Assembly: GCA_910583605.1 (NCBI GenBank)
Contig: CAJTXN010000002.1
Coordinates: 170,954 to 234,953 of the forward strand
Origin: an uncultured Lachnospiraceae bacterium
GTDB taxonomy: Bacteria; Bacillota; Clostridia; Lachnospirales; Lachnospiraceae
DNA length: 64,000 nt
Direction: 5' to 3'
Part shown: positions 16,650-24,460 of the stretch, in pieces
How positions within the stretch are numbered: position 1 is the first letter of the stretch
Layout: every line of letters starts with the position of its first letter
Program-made: the position numbers and the translations under genes
The notes under the pieces: model-generated
Database searches by the model: none
What the model saw: only the letters and a program-made list of their open reading frames with translations
Told to the model about the DNA's origin: nothing

Positions 16650-17471
16650 TTAGATTAGTTTATTGACAATTTGCTGCACGGCTGCGTAGTTGTAGCCCGC
16701 TGCCTCCAGCCGCTTTCTGCGGTCGGCTCCGTTGCCCCATTTACCGGCGATCACTTCCTTGGCGATCTCGGTGTTGGACTTTTTGGCCTTCTGGCCGGAG
16801 AGTTTCGCATTGACGGCACTCTGCACGGCGTCGTAGTCATACCCGGCGGCCGTGAGGCGGCTCTTGCGGTCGGGCCCGTTTCCCCACTTGCCAGCCAGCA
16901 CCTCGTCTGCCAGCTGCGCCACGGTCTTTTTGCTGGTGCCCCCGGCGGGCTTGCTGGTGGTATTTCCAGAGCTTGCCACGCTGCCCTTGAATTTCGGCAG
17001 GCCGTAGCCGCGAATATACCGGCCATTCACCTGCATGGTGCGGAGGCCCACGGCGTCGCTCATGTTGCCCTCGATCACCTTCATGGTGGAGCCGTTCACG
17101 CTTTCCACAATGCCGACGTGATCCGGCCAGCCGGTATTGTCGCCCGCGCCGGAGTCGTCCCAGTCGTAGAAGATAACATCACCGGGCTGCGGGGTATGTG
17201 CGTCGTTTTCCTGCCATGCGCCGAGCTTCTGGAAAAGCTGGATCATTTGCCCGCACCCGCACTCGGTCGGGATAATGTCGGTCAGGCCGCACTTGATCGC
17301 CATGGCAGACACGAAGGTGGCGCACCATGCGTCCGTATATTTCACGGCGTAACCTCTGGCGAGGGGCTTGTGTCCGTTGTAAATGTCAATGATCTGCCGG
17401 TGGCTCCCGTCTGCTTCCTTGCAGCCGATAAAAGACGCCGCCGTGTTTACAAATTTCTGTCTGTCGCTCAT
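16650..17471 (-). CDS. nested in-frame endolysin product (CHAP + CW_7)
   Basis: Inside the endolysin gene AAGGAGG lies just before an in-frame ATG at 17471 (MSDRQKFVNTAASF), exactly at the linker before the CHAP domain. The 273-aa product would lack GH25. Secondary starts making wall-binding partners are known in clostridial phage endolysins such as CD27L and CTP1L. Here the product keeps a catalytic domain. Confidence 0.6.
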   Translation of the reverse strand: MSDRQKFVNTAASFIGCKEADGSHRQIIDIYNGHKPLARGYAVKYTDAWCATFVSAMAIKCGLTDIIPTECGCGQMIQLFQKLGAWQENDAHTPQPGDVIFYDWDDSGAGDNTGWPDHVGIVESVNGSTMKVIEGNMSDAVGLRTMQVNGRYIRGYGLPKFKGSVASSGNTTSKPAGGTSKKTVAQLADEVLAGKWGNGPDRKSRLTAAGYDYDAVQSAVNAKLSGQKAKKSNTEIAKEVIAGKWGNGADRRKRLEAAGYNYAAVQQIVNKLI

Positions 17472-18149
17472 ATTGCCTCCTTCCTGCTTTCCGGGTGCTG
17501 CTGTGCTCCCGGTGTAGCCGTTGAGCTTGTTTTTCTTGATTTCTGCCTCATAGTCCACAAAGGCGGTGTCCATGTCTACGTCGCCGGAGATACCGGCCAC
17601 GCGGCCCTTGCTGGAGCTCTGCCACATGTTGAAGGCGTGGCCCGTATAAGTGGGCGAGGCCGTCCACTGGGCCAGCCAGAAGTCGAAGCGGGCGAGCGCC
17701 TGCATGTCCAGACGATTGCGGGCCCAGTCTGCATTACAGTAAAAGCTCGCATAATAGCCCGCAGCCTCCAGCGCGGAGCAGAACGCCGTCACCATGTCCG
17801 TGAGGGTTTTCTTTCCGAGCCCTGCCTGCGTCTTGTCCTCAATATCGAAGGCGATCGGATAAAGGATCTGGCCCTTATACCGGGCGAGCTGCTGGATCAC
17901 AAACGCCGCCTCCTTCTTTGCGCCCTCGACGCTCAGGGCGTAGCTGTAAAAGTAGCAGCCGACGGCGATCCCGTTCGCAAGAGCGCCCTCGACGTTTTTC
18001 TGGTAGAAGCTATCGACGCCGCAGGCCGCGCCGTTCTTCCCTCCATAGCCGAGCCGGATCATGGCAAACTTTACGCCGTCCCCGGCCACCTTGGCCCAGT
18101 CGATCGCGCCCTGCCACTTGGAAACGTCGATCCCTTTGATTTTTTCCAT
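16650..18149 (-). CDS. modular endolysin (GH25 + CHAP + two CW_7 repeats)
   Basis: 499 aa. A GH25 muramidase (about 1-205) has GIDVSKWQG and the acidic FDIED motif. After a Gly-rich linker comes a CHAP amidase/endopeptidase (about 228-390) with DAWCATFVSA (Cys) and WPDHVGIVE (His). Two CW_7 wall-binding repeats end the protein (about 410-452 and 457-499, each with GKWGNG and R..L.AAGY). Two catalytic domains cut glycan and peptide bonds. An internal Shine-Dalgarno and ATG at 17471 can give a shorter product. Confidence 0.93.
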   Translation of the reverse strand: MEKIKGIDVSKWQGAIDWAKVAGDGVKFAMIRLGYGGKNGAACGVDSFYQKNVEGALANGIAVGCYFYSYALSVEGAKKEAAFVIQQLARYKGQILYPIAFDIEDKTQAGLGKKTLTDMVTAFCSALEAAGYYASFYCNADWARNRLDMQALARFDFWLAQWTASPTYTGHAFNMWQSSSKGRVAGISGDVDMDTAFVDYEAEIKKNKLNGYTGSTAAPGKQEGGNMSDRQKFVNTAASFIGCKEADGSHRQIIDIYNGHKPLARGYAVKYTDAWCATFVSAMAIKCGLTDIIPTECGCGQMIQLFQKLGAWQENDAHTPQPGDVIFYDWDDSGAGDNTGWPDHVGIVESVNGSTMKVIEGNMSDAVGLRTMQVNGRYIRGYGLPKFKGSVASSGNTTSKPAGGTSKKTVAQLADEVLAGKWGNGPDRKSRLTAAGYDYDAVQSAVNAKLSGQKAKKSNTEIAKEVIAGKWGNGADRRKRLEAAGYNYAAVQQIVNKLI

Positions 18150-18163
18150 AGTTCTGTTACCTC

Positions 18164-18553
18164 CTATGTGTCGAAGTTGTGCGCCTCCGGCTGTACGCCA
18201 GACAGCGCCATGAGCTTGATTTTGTTTTCTGCCTTGGCCTTCGTATAGTAGAAGCCGGTCGCGCTCGCCATTTCAGCGAACACGGCCGGTATCAGATAGG
18301 CCAGCGCCGAGGTGTCCATGGTGAGCCAGATCATGCGGCAGGAAAAGACGGTGATCGCTATGGTGACGATACTCACGCCCAGAAAAACGAGCTTTGAAAA
18401 CTCCACTTTTTTCTTCGCTGCTGCAGCAGCTTTCAGTTGCCGGATCTGCTTCCTGAGCCGCCGGTTTTCCTCTTTGAGCTGCTCGATCTGTATCTGCGGA
18501 TCCTCGGTTGTGCCGGTGCCTGCGGCTCCCGGCGTTTCATATTCTCCGCGCAT
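18164..18553 (-). CDS. coiled-coil membrane protein
   Basis: 129 aa from the ATG at 18553, eight bases after GGGAGG. A coiled coil (about 22-48: QIEQLKEENRRLRKQIRQL) is followed by two membrane helices (about 57-80 and 86-108). Its place next to endolysin and holin suggests a lysis accessory (spanin-like or second holin), but the family is not recognised. Confidence 0.6.
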   Translation of the reverse strand: MRGEYETPGAAGTGTTEDPQIQIEQLKEENRRLRKQIRQLKAAAAAKKKVEFSKLVFLGVSIVTIAITVFSCRMIWLTMDTSALAYLIPAVFAEMASATGFYYTKAKAENKIKLMALSGVQPEAHNFDT

Positions 18554-18567
18554 GGTTTCCACCTCCC

Positions 18568-18924
18568 TTAGTCAAACAGTGCGCCGATCCCCTGCTCGGT
18601 CAAAAAGTCCTTTTGCTTGTGCTTTACCTTTGCCGCATATTCCAGCGCGGCGTGCATGTCGCCATTACAGTGAGCGTCAGGGATCCGCTGCACGGCCTTG
18701 GCGGTTGCCTCTCCGAGAGCGATCGCGGCTCCGATACCCTGCACCAGAAAAAGCTCTTGCTGCTCGCGCAGCTTTTCGCGCTTTTCTTCGGCCTCGCGGC
18801 GCTGTTTTTCCTCGTCCTCTTGCTTCTTTGCACGTTTCTGGAGTCTCTGCTCGATCAGCCAAAAACAGAAGCCCGTCAGCGCCGAGGGTATGCTGGCGGC
18901 GATAATGATTGCTGTTACGTCCAT
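18568..18924 (-). CDS. small membrane protein with charged coiled coil
   Basis: 118 aa. One N-terminal membrane helix (about 4-22), then a strongly charged coiled coil (about 25-60, KKQEDEEKQRREAEEKREKL) and a soluble tail. The ATG at 18924 overlaps the end of the reverse-transcriptase gene, and its AGGAGG lies inside that gene, so translation may be coupled. Lysis accessory or DGR-linked; unknown. Confidence 0.55.
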   Translation of the reverse strand: MDVTAIIIAASIPSALTGFCFWLIEQRLQKRAKKQEDEEKQRREAEEKREKLREQQELFLVQGIGAAIALGEATAKAVQRIPDAHCNGDMHAALEYAAKVKHKQKDFLTEQGIGALFD

Positions 18925-20042
18925 GTGTTCACCTCCTGAGACAGATCGCTGTCCCTCCGTTTGAAAATAATATTTTTCTCGATCCACTTCTGGAGCCCGC
19001 GGGTAGCACAATGCCCCAGCATACCGAAGTAGCTCTGCATGGTTGCGTCCACCGCGTCGAAGTCAATCAGCCCCGCCTCGTATTCCTTGGCTATGTACCG
19101 CATACGGGCCTTCATTTTCTTGACGGCCTGCGGCGTCGGCTTGCGCCTGCCGGGATAGATCCGGCAGCCCACAAACGTGATACCGCGGCAGACGAGGCCG
19201 ATCGTGGTCTTGCTGTTCAAGTCGAGGTGCAGCACGTTGTTGAGGTAGTCCTCTATAAGCTGCCGCCACTCGTTCAGCGTTTTGGCGTCTTGGTGCAGCA
19301 GCACCATGTCGTCCATGTACCGGACGTAAAAATGCGCCCGGAGCTCGTGCTTGATGTACTGATCCAGCTCATTGAGGCAGACGTTCGCAAGCAGCTGGCT
19401 GGTGAGGTTGCCGATCGGCATACCTACCTCGAATAGCCGCTCAGACGGCGGCACCTCGTCGGCGCTCTTGCCCGGAGGCAGGCCGAACGGCGTATGATCG
19501 CAGCATACGATCACGCGCATGAGCCAGAGAAAACCGTCCTCGCCCGGATATTTCCGCGCTAAAATACCGAGTAGAACATTGTGATCCACTCGGTAGAAAT
19601 ATTTTGAAATATCCAGTTTGAGGTAGTGCCAGCGCGGGCCCGGCTTTCTGTTCACCTGCTCGGCCCAGTATTGCAGCCGGTCGGCGGCTCTGGTTGTTCC
19701 TTTGCCGACACGGCAGCCGTATGAGTGGTAGATCATGCCATTGTCGAGCTCTTGGTTTACTTGCAGATATATGGCCCACTGTACGACGCGATCACGGAAG
19801 CCCAGCGCCATAATGAGACGGCGCTTCGGCTCCGAGACGTAAAACTGCCGGTACCGGCCCACGGTGTAGGTGCGCCACATGAGGTCGTTCTGTATGCCGA
19901 TCAGGTTTTCCTCCAGATTGGCCGAGAAGGCCACCACGTCGCTGCGGTACCACTTTTCGCTTGCTGCCTCGTGGTATGCGTTCAGCAGGTTCTCCCACGA
20001 GTATATTCTCTCCAGAAGGGAGGGCCGGTTTGTTGTTTCCAT
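18915..20042 (-). CDS. DGR reverse transcriptase
   Basis: 375 aa. Palm motifs are visible: KLDISKYFYRVDH (first catalytic Asp region), MPIGNLTSQLLANVCL with IGNLTSQ (the [ILV]GxxxSQ pattern diagnostic of DGR enzymes rather than group II intron RTs) near 210-216, and RYMDD near 242. There is no maturase or endonuclease domain. It would copy the TR RNA into cDNA with errors at adenines and replace VR sequences. AAAGGAG precedes the ATG. Gene order is target protein, Avd, TR, RT on the minus strand. Confidence 0.95.
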   Translation of the reverse strand: METTNRPSLLERIYSWENLLNAYHEAASEKWYRSDVVAFSANLEENLIGIQNDLMWRTYTVGRYRQFYVSEPKRRLIMALGFRDRVVQWAIYLQVNQELDNGMIYHSYGCRVGKGTTRAADRLQYWAEQVNRKPGPRWHYLKLDISKYFYRVDHNVLLGILARKYPGEDGFLWLMRVIVCCDHTPFGLPPGKSADEVPPSERLFEVGMPIGNLTSQLLANVCLNELDQYIKHELRAHFYVRYMDDMVLLHQDAKTLNEWRQLIEDYLNNVLHLDLNSKTTIGLVCRGITFVGCRIYPGRRKPTPQAVKKMKARMRYIAKEYEAGLIDFDAVDATMQSYFGMLGHCATRGLQKWIEKNIIFKRRDSDLSQEVNTWT

Positions 20043-20314
20043 GTCCTCGCTCCTTTACTGTCAAAATAATGGCCCGCGTGTGACACTCCTTGGCGTGTCC
20101 GTTCCCCTATGGCCGCCACACCATAGGATCCCGGCAGCCTTCACCCGCTTGCGAGGGAACGGCCAGCCTCCGCGGTTTGCCCGCCGCCTCTGGCGACTTT
20201 CACCAGCAGGCTGCGCGAGCGCTGATCTTTGGCCTTGTCGGCCGGGAAATGCGTCCCTTTTGCCTTGCTGTTTCTGCTGAGCCGTAGCCCGCAGACAATA
20301 ACGAATAAGGCGAG

Positions 20315-20429
20315 AGCGGAGCGGAAGCCCACGTTCCAGTTCACATTCGCGCGGGAGTTGTTGCCGTTGAAGTAGAACACACCAGCGTTCGCACCGTTGT
20401 TCCAGTTGCCCCCGCGGATCACGCAGCGC
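20315..20429 (-). repeat. DGR template repeat (TR)
   Basis: 115 bp between avd and the RT gene. It is nearly identical to VR1 (20897-21011) and VR2 (59354-59462). On the coding strand it encodes AAC/AAT-rich codons (GGNWNNGANAGVFYFNGNNS and onward), so adenine mutagenesis would diversify exactly those residues. 14 of the 15 differences to VR1 and all 14 to VR2 lie at TR adenines. Being read as RNA, it need not be translated. The 272 bp to the RT gene (20043-20314) has no convincing gene and is probably the RNA spacer needed for cDNA priming. Confidence 0.95.
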
Positions 20430-20460
20430 CTCCTTTTTTCTCGACACATTCCCCACGGGC

Positions 20461-20805
20461 TCACTCGTTCGACTTTTTCCAGCCGCCGAGCATACGCCCG
20501 ATTTCGTTCAGTTCCTTGCTCCAGACTTCGTGAAGCCCCGGCGAGATCAGACGATCCTCCGGCGAGACTGCCGTGTCCACCAGAGAGCGCAGCACGTCCA
20601 GCTTCGTGTCCATGCGGTTTTGCAGCTCCAGCCTTTTGTTGCCCCGCGAGCGGTTGGCCTCAATGCAGAGCTCCAGCATTTGCATGAAGGTGTCCGTCAT
20701 GTGCCTGCGGTACTCGAATTTCTCCGGCTTTCTCATGTTTGCGGTGCGTTCGGCCACCCGGATCATGCTCCGGGTGATACGCTGCCGCAGCTCTAAATTG
20801 TCCAT
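20461..20805 (-). CDS. avd: DGR accessory variability determinant (Avd-like)
   Basis: 114 aa, all helical and basic (RQRITRSMIRVAERTANMRK, then KFEYRRHMTDTFMQMLELCIEANRSRGNKR). Length, helix pattern and position between target gene and TR match Avd, the four-helix-bundle protein that forms a pentameric barrel and binds RT and TR RNA. AGGAG precedes the ATG. Confidence 0.85.
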   Translation of the reverse strand: MDNLELRQRITRSMIRVAERTANMRKPEKFEYRRHMTDTFMQMLELCIEANRSRGNKRLELQNRMDTKLDVLRSLVDTAVSPEDRLISPGLHEVWSKELNEIGRMLGGWKKSNE

Positions 20806-20825
20806 ACTTACTCCTTAAAAGCGGA

Positions 20826-20852
20826 GGGCGGCCCTTGGGTGGGGGCCGCCCT
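20826..20852 (-). terminator. hairpin between target protein and avd
   Basis: Minus strand GGGCGGCCC paired with GGGCCGCCC, followed by a short TTTT. It may attenuate late transcription before the DGR enzymes. Confidence 0.6.
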
Positions 20853-20853
20853 T

Positions 20854-20882
20854 GCCAGATTTTCAGATTGCCAGATTACCCG
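20854..20882 (-). repeat. TCTGG-type repeats just downstream of VR1
   Basis: Plus strand GCCAGATTTTCAGATTGCCA and onward, three copies of (C)CAGATT. A similar array (59311-59344) follows VR2, but nothing similar follows TR. The VP1 stop codon lies inside the array. Confidence 0.6.
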
Positions 20883-21997
20883 ATATTCGGGATATAAGCG
20901 GAGCGGAAGCCCACGTGCCAGCCCACAGCCGCGCGGGAGTGGGAGCCGTGGAAGTAGACCACACCAGCGGACGCACCGTCGGCCCAGTTGCCCCCGCGGA
21001 TCACGCAGCGCTCGGCTACGCCGTTATTCAGCCAGTAGTAGTCGCCCTCGTAGTCGGCCTCAGTTGCGCCCTCGTCAGGCAGCAGCGCCAGAGAACGCAG
21101 CAGCACCTTGGTGGCCGCGCCGATCGCAGCGGTGCAGGTGACATTTGCAAAGAGGCAGCTCCGGCTCTGGTCTGCGAGGCTGGAAATGGTGGTGCTGTAT
21201 GTCCACTTGCTGCTCACATAGTCCAGCTTCACGGTATTACCGGAGAGCTTCGCGGAGCCGGAAACGGTACACTCAGGATCCACCAGAGAGCCGTCGGCGG
21301 CGTTGATTGCCTTCCAGCATACGCTCGTTTCATTCTGCGGGTTGTCAGGATCCGCAGCGTCATTGTTGGCAAGGATCTGGAGCTCGCCCCATACGAAGCG
21401 GATCCCCGCCTGCCATTCCCACACGTTACCGTTCAGATCCCAGATCCCGCTCAGCGTCTTGTCGTGGCTCCATGTGAGCGGGCCGGTGCCGGTTGCTACG
21501 CGGCCGGTGCGGTTGTTGTCGGTTGACATGGGGATCGCCTTGTAGTTGCTCTCTCTGGTGTCCTTGCCGTAGTTGTTGTTGCCGTAGGGCATGAAGCCGT
21601 TCTTTTTGCACCAGAGGGCGATCGCGGCCCACTCCGCATTAGTGGAGAGGTGCCAGCCGTAGCCCTTGGCCTCGCAGCGAGCGCGGGCGGTGTCAAAGTC
21701 GATATTTACGGCCGGATCCTCGCCGGGCAGACTGTACGCTGCCGTCACATTGTAGCCCTCGGTGTTGGTGACTGCATGGACGACGTTCTGGTACTTGGAG
21801 TAGTAGAAGCCGGGGATCTGGACGCCATTCACAATAAAGGCGGGGTGGGTGGAGTCGTTGCCTCCGGTCAGCACGTCGCTGTTCTTAAATGCCGGGATAT
21901 ACACCAGCACGGAGGGGAGATCGGTGTCGTCAACCTCGATCGTATTGTTCGGGCACACGCTTTTGAGTGCCAGCATGGAAAGATCAAAATTTGCCAT
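20876..21997 (-). CDS. DGR variable protein 1 (FGE/C-type-lectin-like, tail-adjacent)
   Basis: 373 aa from the ATG at 21997, with GGAGG eight bases upstream; a second ATG two codons earlier is too close. The C-terminal two thirds resemble formylglycine-generating-enzyme/C-type-lectin folds (ARCEAKGYGWHLSTNAEW, GIWDLNGNVWEWQAG, CVIRGGNWADGASAGVVYFH). VR1 codes residues about 329-367, next to the C-terminus. It sits right after tail/baseplate genes, so it is probably the receptor-binding tip whose binding surface the DGR diversifies. Confidence 0.92.
   Translation of the reverse strand: MANFDLSMLALKSVCPNNTIEVDDTDLPSVLVYIPAFKNSDVLTGGNDSTHPAFIVNGVQIPGFYYSKYQNVVHAVTNTEGYNVTAAYSLPGEDPAVNIDFDTARARCEAKGYGWHLSTNAEWAAIALWCKKNGFMPYGNNNYGKDTRESNYKAIPMSTDNNRTGRVATGTGPLTWSHDKTLSGIWDLNGNVWEWQAGIRFVWGELQILANNDAADPDNPQNETSVCWKAINAADGSLVDPECTVSGSAKLSGNTVKLDYVSSKWTYSTTISSLADQSRSCLFANVTCTAAIGAATKVLLRSLALLPDEGATEADYEGDYYWLNNGVAERCVIRGGNWADGASAGVVYFHGSHSRAAVGWHVGFRSAYIPNIG
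20897..21011 (-). repeat. DGR variable repeat 1 (VR1)
   Basis: 115 bp aligned to TR without gaps. There are 15 differences, 14 at TR adenines and one T-to-G on the coding strand (Phe to Val). A CCCGATATTCGGG inverted repeat (20879-20891) lies just 3' of it on the coding strand, comparable in position to the hairpins found next to some DGR targets. Confidence 0.95.
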
Positions 21998-22015
21998 TGT
22001 CATGTCCTCCTTGTC

Positions 22016-22411
22016 TTATTCAATGCTCCAGAGAACGACGGTCACGTCGCCCATGTCGAGCGGGTTCTTGTCTCTCTGTACGGTGGTTTTCTGGTTCATG
22101 CCGTCGCCTTCGGCTGCGTCCTCGGCCGCCGGAGCCTCTGCCGGTTCCTCTGCTTCGATTTCCGTCTCGGTGTAGGTTGCGGCGGGGATCTCCACCTGCG
22201 CCACATAGCGCAGCCCGGAGCCGGTGCCGATCGTCAGGTTGCCGGACTTATCCCGGCAGACGTCCACCTCCACGTCCCAGTCCTTTTGATACTTTGCGGC
22301 GTTCAGCATGATCTCGTCGTCGCCGAAAATCAGACGGGTGCCGCTCTGCTCGAAGTCGATTTTCTGGCCCGCGTTCTTTTCGATCACGGTCACTTTGTTG
22401 GTTTTTGCCAT
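22016..22411 (-). CDS. phage hypothetical protein between baseplate and VP1
   Basis: 131 aa. A beta-rich N-terminal part (about 1-78: TVIEKNAGQKIDFEQSGTRL) is followed by a Glu/Ala-rich low-complexity stretch (about 80-105). AAAGGAGG precedes the ATG. Unknown family; the location suggests a tail fibre or tip accessory. Confidence 0.6.
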   Translation of the reverse strand: MAKTNKVTVIEKNAGQKIDFEQSGTRLIFGDDEIMLNAAKYQKDWDVEVDVCRDKSGNLTIGTGSGLRYVAQVEIPAATYTETEIEAEEPAEAPAAEDAAEGDGMNQKTTVQRDKNPLDMGDVTVVLWSIE

Positions 22412-22413
22412 GA

Positions 22414-22839
22414 TTACATTCCTCCTTTAATTCTCAGTTTTACGGTTGCGGTTTTGGCGCTGCCGTCGTAGGCTACCTTGAAGCCATTCAGCATACGGTC
22501 GAAGATCCTCACCTCGCCGACGTTGCCCTCATGGTCGGTGATCTCGGCTTCCACGGTGTAGTCCGTGAAGTTTCTCACGGTGCTGAGCGCGATCGTCTGG
22601 GTGGAGCTGTTGAACGGGTAACGCTGGGTATTGGTGAGCGTGACCGTCTTTTCCTCCGTTGCCACCTGATCGGCCGTGAGCGAGCTCTGGATCACCAGCA
22701 GGGCCGCCGCCAGATGTGCGTCGCTTATGCCGTGCTCCATGTTGTTGAAGTGTCCGGCGCTCTGGTCGGTTCCTTCCTGAATGAGCTCGCCGGTGTCAAT
22801 GTCTTTCACTTCGTCGAGCCATTGGGTATTTCTGTACAT
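22414..22839 (-). CDS. phage hypothetical protein, tail-fibre region
   Basis: 141 aa, starting MYRNTQWLDEVKDIDTGELI, with HFNNMEHGISDAHLAAALLV, a motif seen near the start of many phage tail-fibre-type proteins. The rest is beta-rich (TVTLTNTQRYPFNSSTQTIA). It probably belongs to the fibre or tip. Confidence 0.6.
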   Translation of the reverse strand: MYRNTQWLDEVKDIDTGELIQEGTDQSAGHFNNMEHGISDAHLAAALLVIQSSLTADQVATEEKTVTLTNTQRYPFNSSTQTIALSTVRNFTDYTVEAEITDHEGNVGEVRIFDRMLNGFKVAYDGSAKTATVKLRIKGGM

Positions 22840-22858
22840 GTGTTTTTCCTCCTTTCTT

Positions 22859-23188
22859 TCAGGCTGTTGTTTTGTCGAGCGGGATCACTTCGTAGATCGG
22901 GATTGTGAGTTTTACCATGGTTCCCTGCCCGGCCACCTTTTCGACGAGGCGCTGCTGGTAGGCGGCCACCTCGCCGCGCACGTCAATGAGACGGGACGCC
23001 GTGATATTACACTCCACGGAGTCCAGCGTCGGAAACGTCGCTAAAATCACCAGAGTGTCGCCCTCGATCCGTTTCTGGTTAATGGTGCCGCGGTGCCATG
23101 CTGCGCCCACCTGCACCTCTACGGCATGGATCGAGCGGAGCCACTGGCTTCTCCGGTGGCCCATGAATGTGTCGGAAAAATAAGCCAT
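22859..23188 (-). CDS. phage hypothetical protein, baseplate region
   Basis: 109 aa beta-rich protein (AVEVQVGAAWHRGTINQKRI, then VILATFPTLDSVECNITASRLIDVRG). AAAGGAGG precedes the start. Family not recognised; it lies between tail protein I and the fibre genes. Confidence 0.55.
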   Translation of the reverse strand: MAYFSDTFMGHRRSQWLRSIHAVEVQVGAAWHRGTINQKRIEGDTLVILATFPTLDSVECNITASRLIDVRGEVAAYQQRLVEKVAGQGTMVKLTIPIYEVIPLDKTTA

Positions 23189-23211
23189 GCGCGTGCCCTC
23201 CTTTCGTTTAT

Positions 23212-24444
23212 TTATTCACCGCAGCGTCTCGTCCCGCATTTTACGAAGCTATACGCCACGCAGGCGAGGCTTGCCGCTGTAGCTGCCTTGTTGGTTATGG
23301 CTGCGCCCTTTGTCCCGGCCCCCTTTGTCCCGCACTTTACGAAGCCATACGCCCCGCAAAGCAGCCGCGCAGCCGTGGCCGCATTACCCGCCAGAACGAC
23401 GCCCAGCGCCAGCCTCCGGGGATATGTGCCGCAGGTATGGGATCCGGCCTTTTCGTACCCGTAGCCGGTGAATTTTGCCTCCAGATTGGAGCCGATCGGG
23501 TTCTGGAGCACACGCCCCAGAGTGCCGGGCCGCGGATAGGTGCCACAGGTGATTGTCCCGGCGCTGGTGAAGTCATAGAGCAGCGGATCCGTTTCCGGCG
23601 CTGCCTTGATGTGACGCCCTTCGACGACTCCCAGTGTCACGGGCCGCGGGTAGGTTCCCGCCTGCCGGTTGAAGTTGTACCGGATAGCTCCGGCCGTGCC
23701 TTCGGCGGCGATCTTGTGCTTGTCGGCGGCTCCCAGAGTGCCGGGCCGCGGATAGGTGCCGCACTTGATTGTTCCGGCATGTGTGAAGCCGTAAAAGAGC
23801 AGCCTCGCCTCCGGATCCAGCTCAATGCTCGGCTTTACGATAAAGCCCACGGTTGCGATCCTTGGACGGGTGCCGCACTTTACGAACTCATACCGGTGCA
23901 GCTTGGTGTCCAGAGCGTACTCAATGCCGGGATCCGGGCCCTGCTGCCAGAAATAGAAAACGCCCGCGAGGTGCGAGCGTGCGTTCTTTGCTGCTTTGAC
24001 GGCCTCCACGAACTTCTCGAAGTTGTGGGCGTCTGTGTGGGTGTTGGTAGTCAGGGCCACGAAGGTGTACGGGGTGCCGTACATTTCGTACCACTCCATA
24101 ACGTAGCCCTCACCAAAGTATGCGGAGATCAGGCGCTCGACGGCCCACTTCGTCCCGCGCTTGCGTTTTATCTGCTGGGCGAGTTTCAGCGTCTCCCGTT
24201 TTTCCTCCAGACTCATGCCGGTGGAGTCGTACCAGTCAACGTCAAGCTCCCACGCCAGCTCGTCGAGCTCAGCCTCGCTCATGTTGTCGATTTCGTCCCA
24301 CGTTCGGATCGAAGGGATCCGGCTGCCGGGTTCGCTTATGAGCTTATTCATGGCTTTGCTGAGTGCGATCGCCGCCTCGTCGTCCCGCATGAAGGCAGGC
24401 AGCAGGCGCAAAAAGTCCAGTTCAGACACTTTCATACCGCCCAT
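23212..24444 (-). CDS. tail protein I (P2 gpI-like) with repeat-rich C-terminus
   Basis: 410 aa. The N-terminal about 175 residues match the P2 gpI baseplate family (FLRLLPAFMRDDEAAIALSK, ELDELAWELDVDWYD, KRKRGTKWAVERLISAYFGEG). The C-terminal about 225 residues consist of degenerate units of about 45 aa sharing CGTYPRPGTLG and preceded by Y.F.KCGT-type strands, six or so copies. This resembles a built-in fibre or adhesin extension not found in P2 gpI. Confidence 0.82.
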   Translation of the reverse strand: MGGMKVSELDFLRLLPAFMRDDEAAIALSKAMNKLISEPGSRIPSIRTWDEIDNMSEAELDELAWELDVDWYDSTGMSLEEKRETLKLAQQIKRKRGTKWAVERLISAYFGEGYVMEWYEMYGTPYTFVALTTNTHTDAHNFEKFVEAVKAAKNARSHLAGVFYFWQQGPDPGIEYALDTKLHRYEFVKCGTRPRIATVGFIVKPSIELDPEARLLFYGFTHAGTIKCGTYPRPGTLGAADKHKIAAEGTAGAIRYNFNRQAGTYPRPVTLGVVEGRHIKAAPETDPLLYDFTSAGTITCGTYPRPGTLGRVLQNPIGSNLEAKFTGYGYEKAGSHTCGTYPRRLALGVVLAGNAATAARLLCGAYGFVKCGTKGAGTKGAAITNKAATAASLACVAYSFVKCGTRRCGE

Positions 24445-24460
24445 GTTCTCGCCTCCTTTC

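Noticed and set aside
16671..18248. A 525-codon open frame on the plus strand opposite the endolysin
   Set aside because: It is antisense to a protein with clear GH25, CHAP and CW_7 domains, lacks a ribosome site, and long antisense frames are common in this GC-rich DNA. The same applies to the plus-strand frames at 23167-24489, 33263-34456, 35326-36312 and 39581-40534.
18915..20042. Group II intron or retron reverse transcriptase
   Set aside because: No maturase/endonuclease domain or msr/msd structure; the IGNLTSQ motif with TR, VR and Avd fits a DGR.
20141..20464. Open frame reading through the TR (CVIRGGNWNNGANAG)
   Set aside because: The frame exists because the TR mirrors VP coding sequence. 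It has no convincing start or domain beyond the repeat, and the TR acts as RNA.
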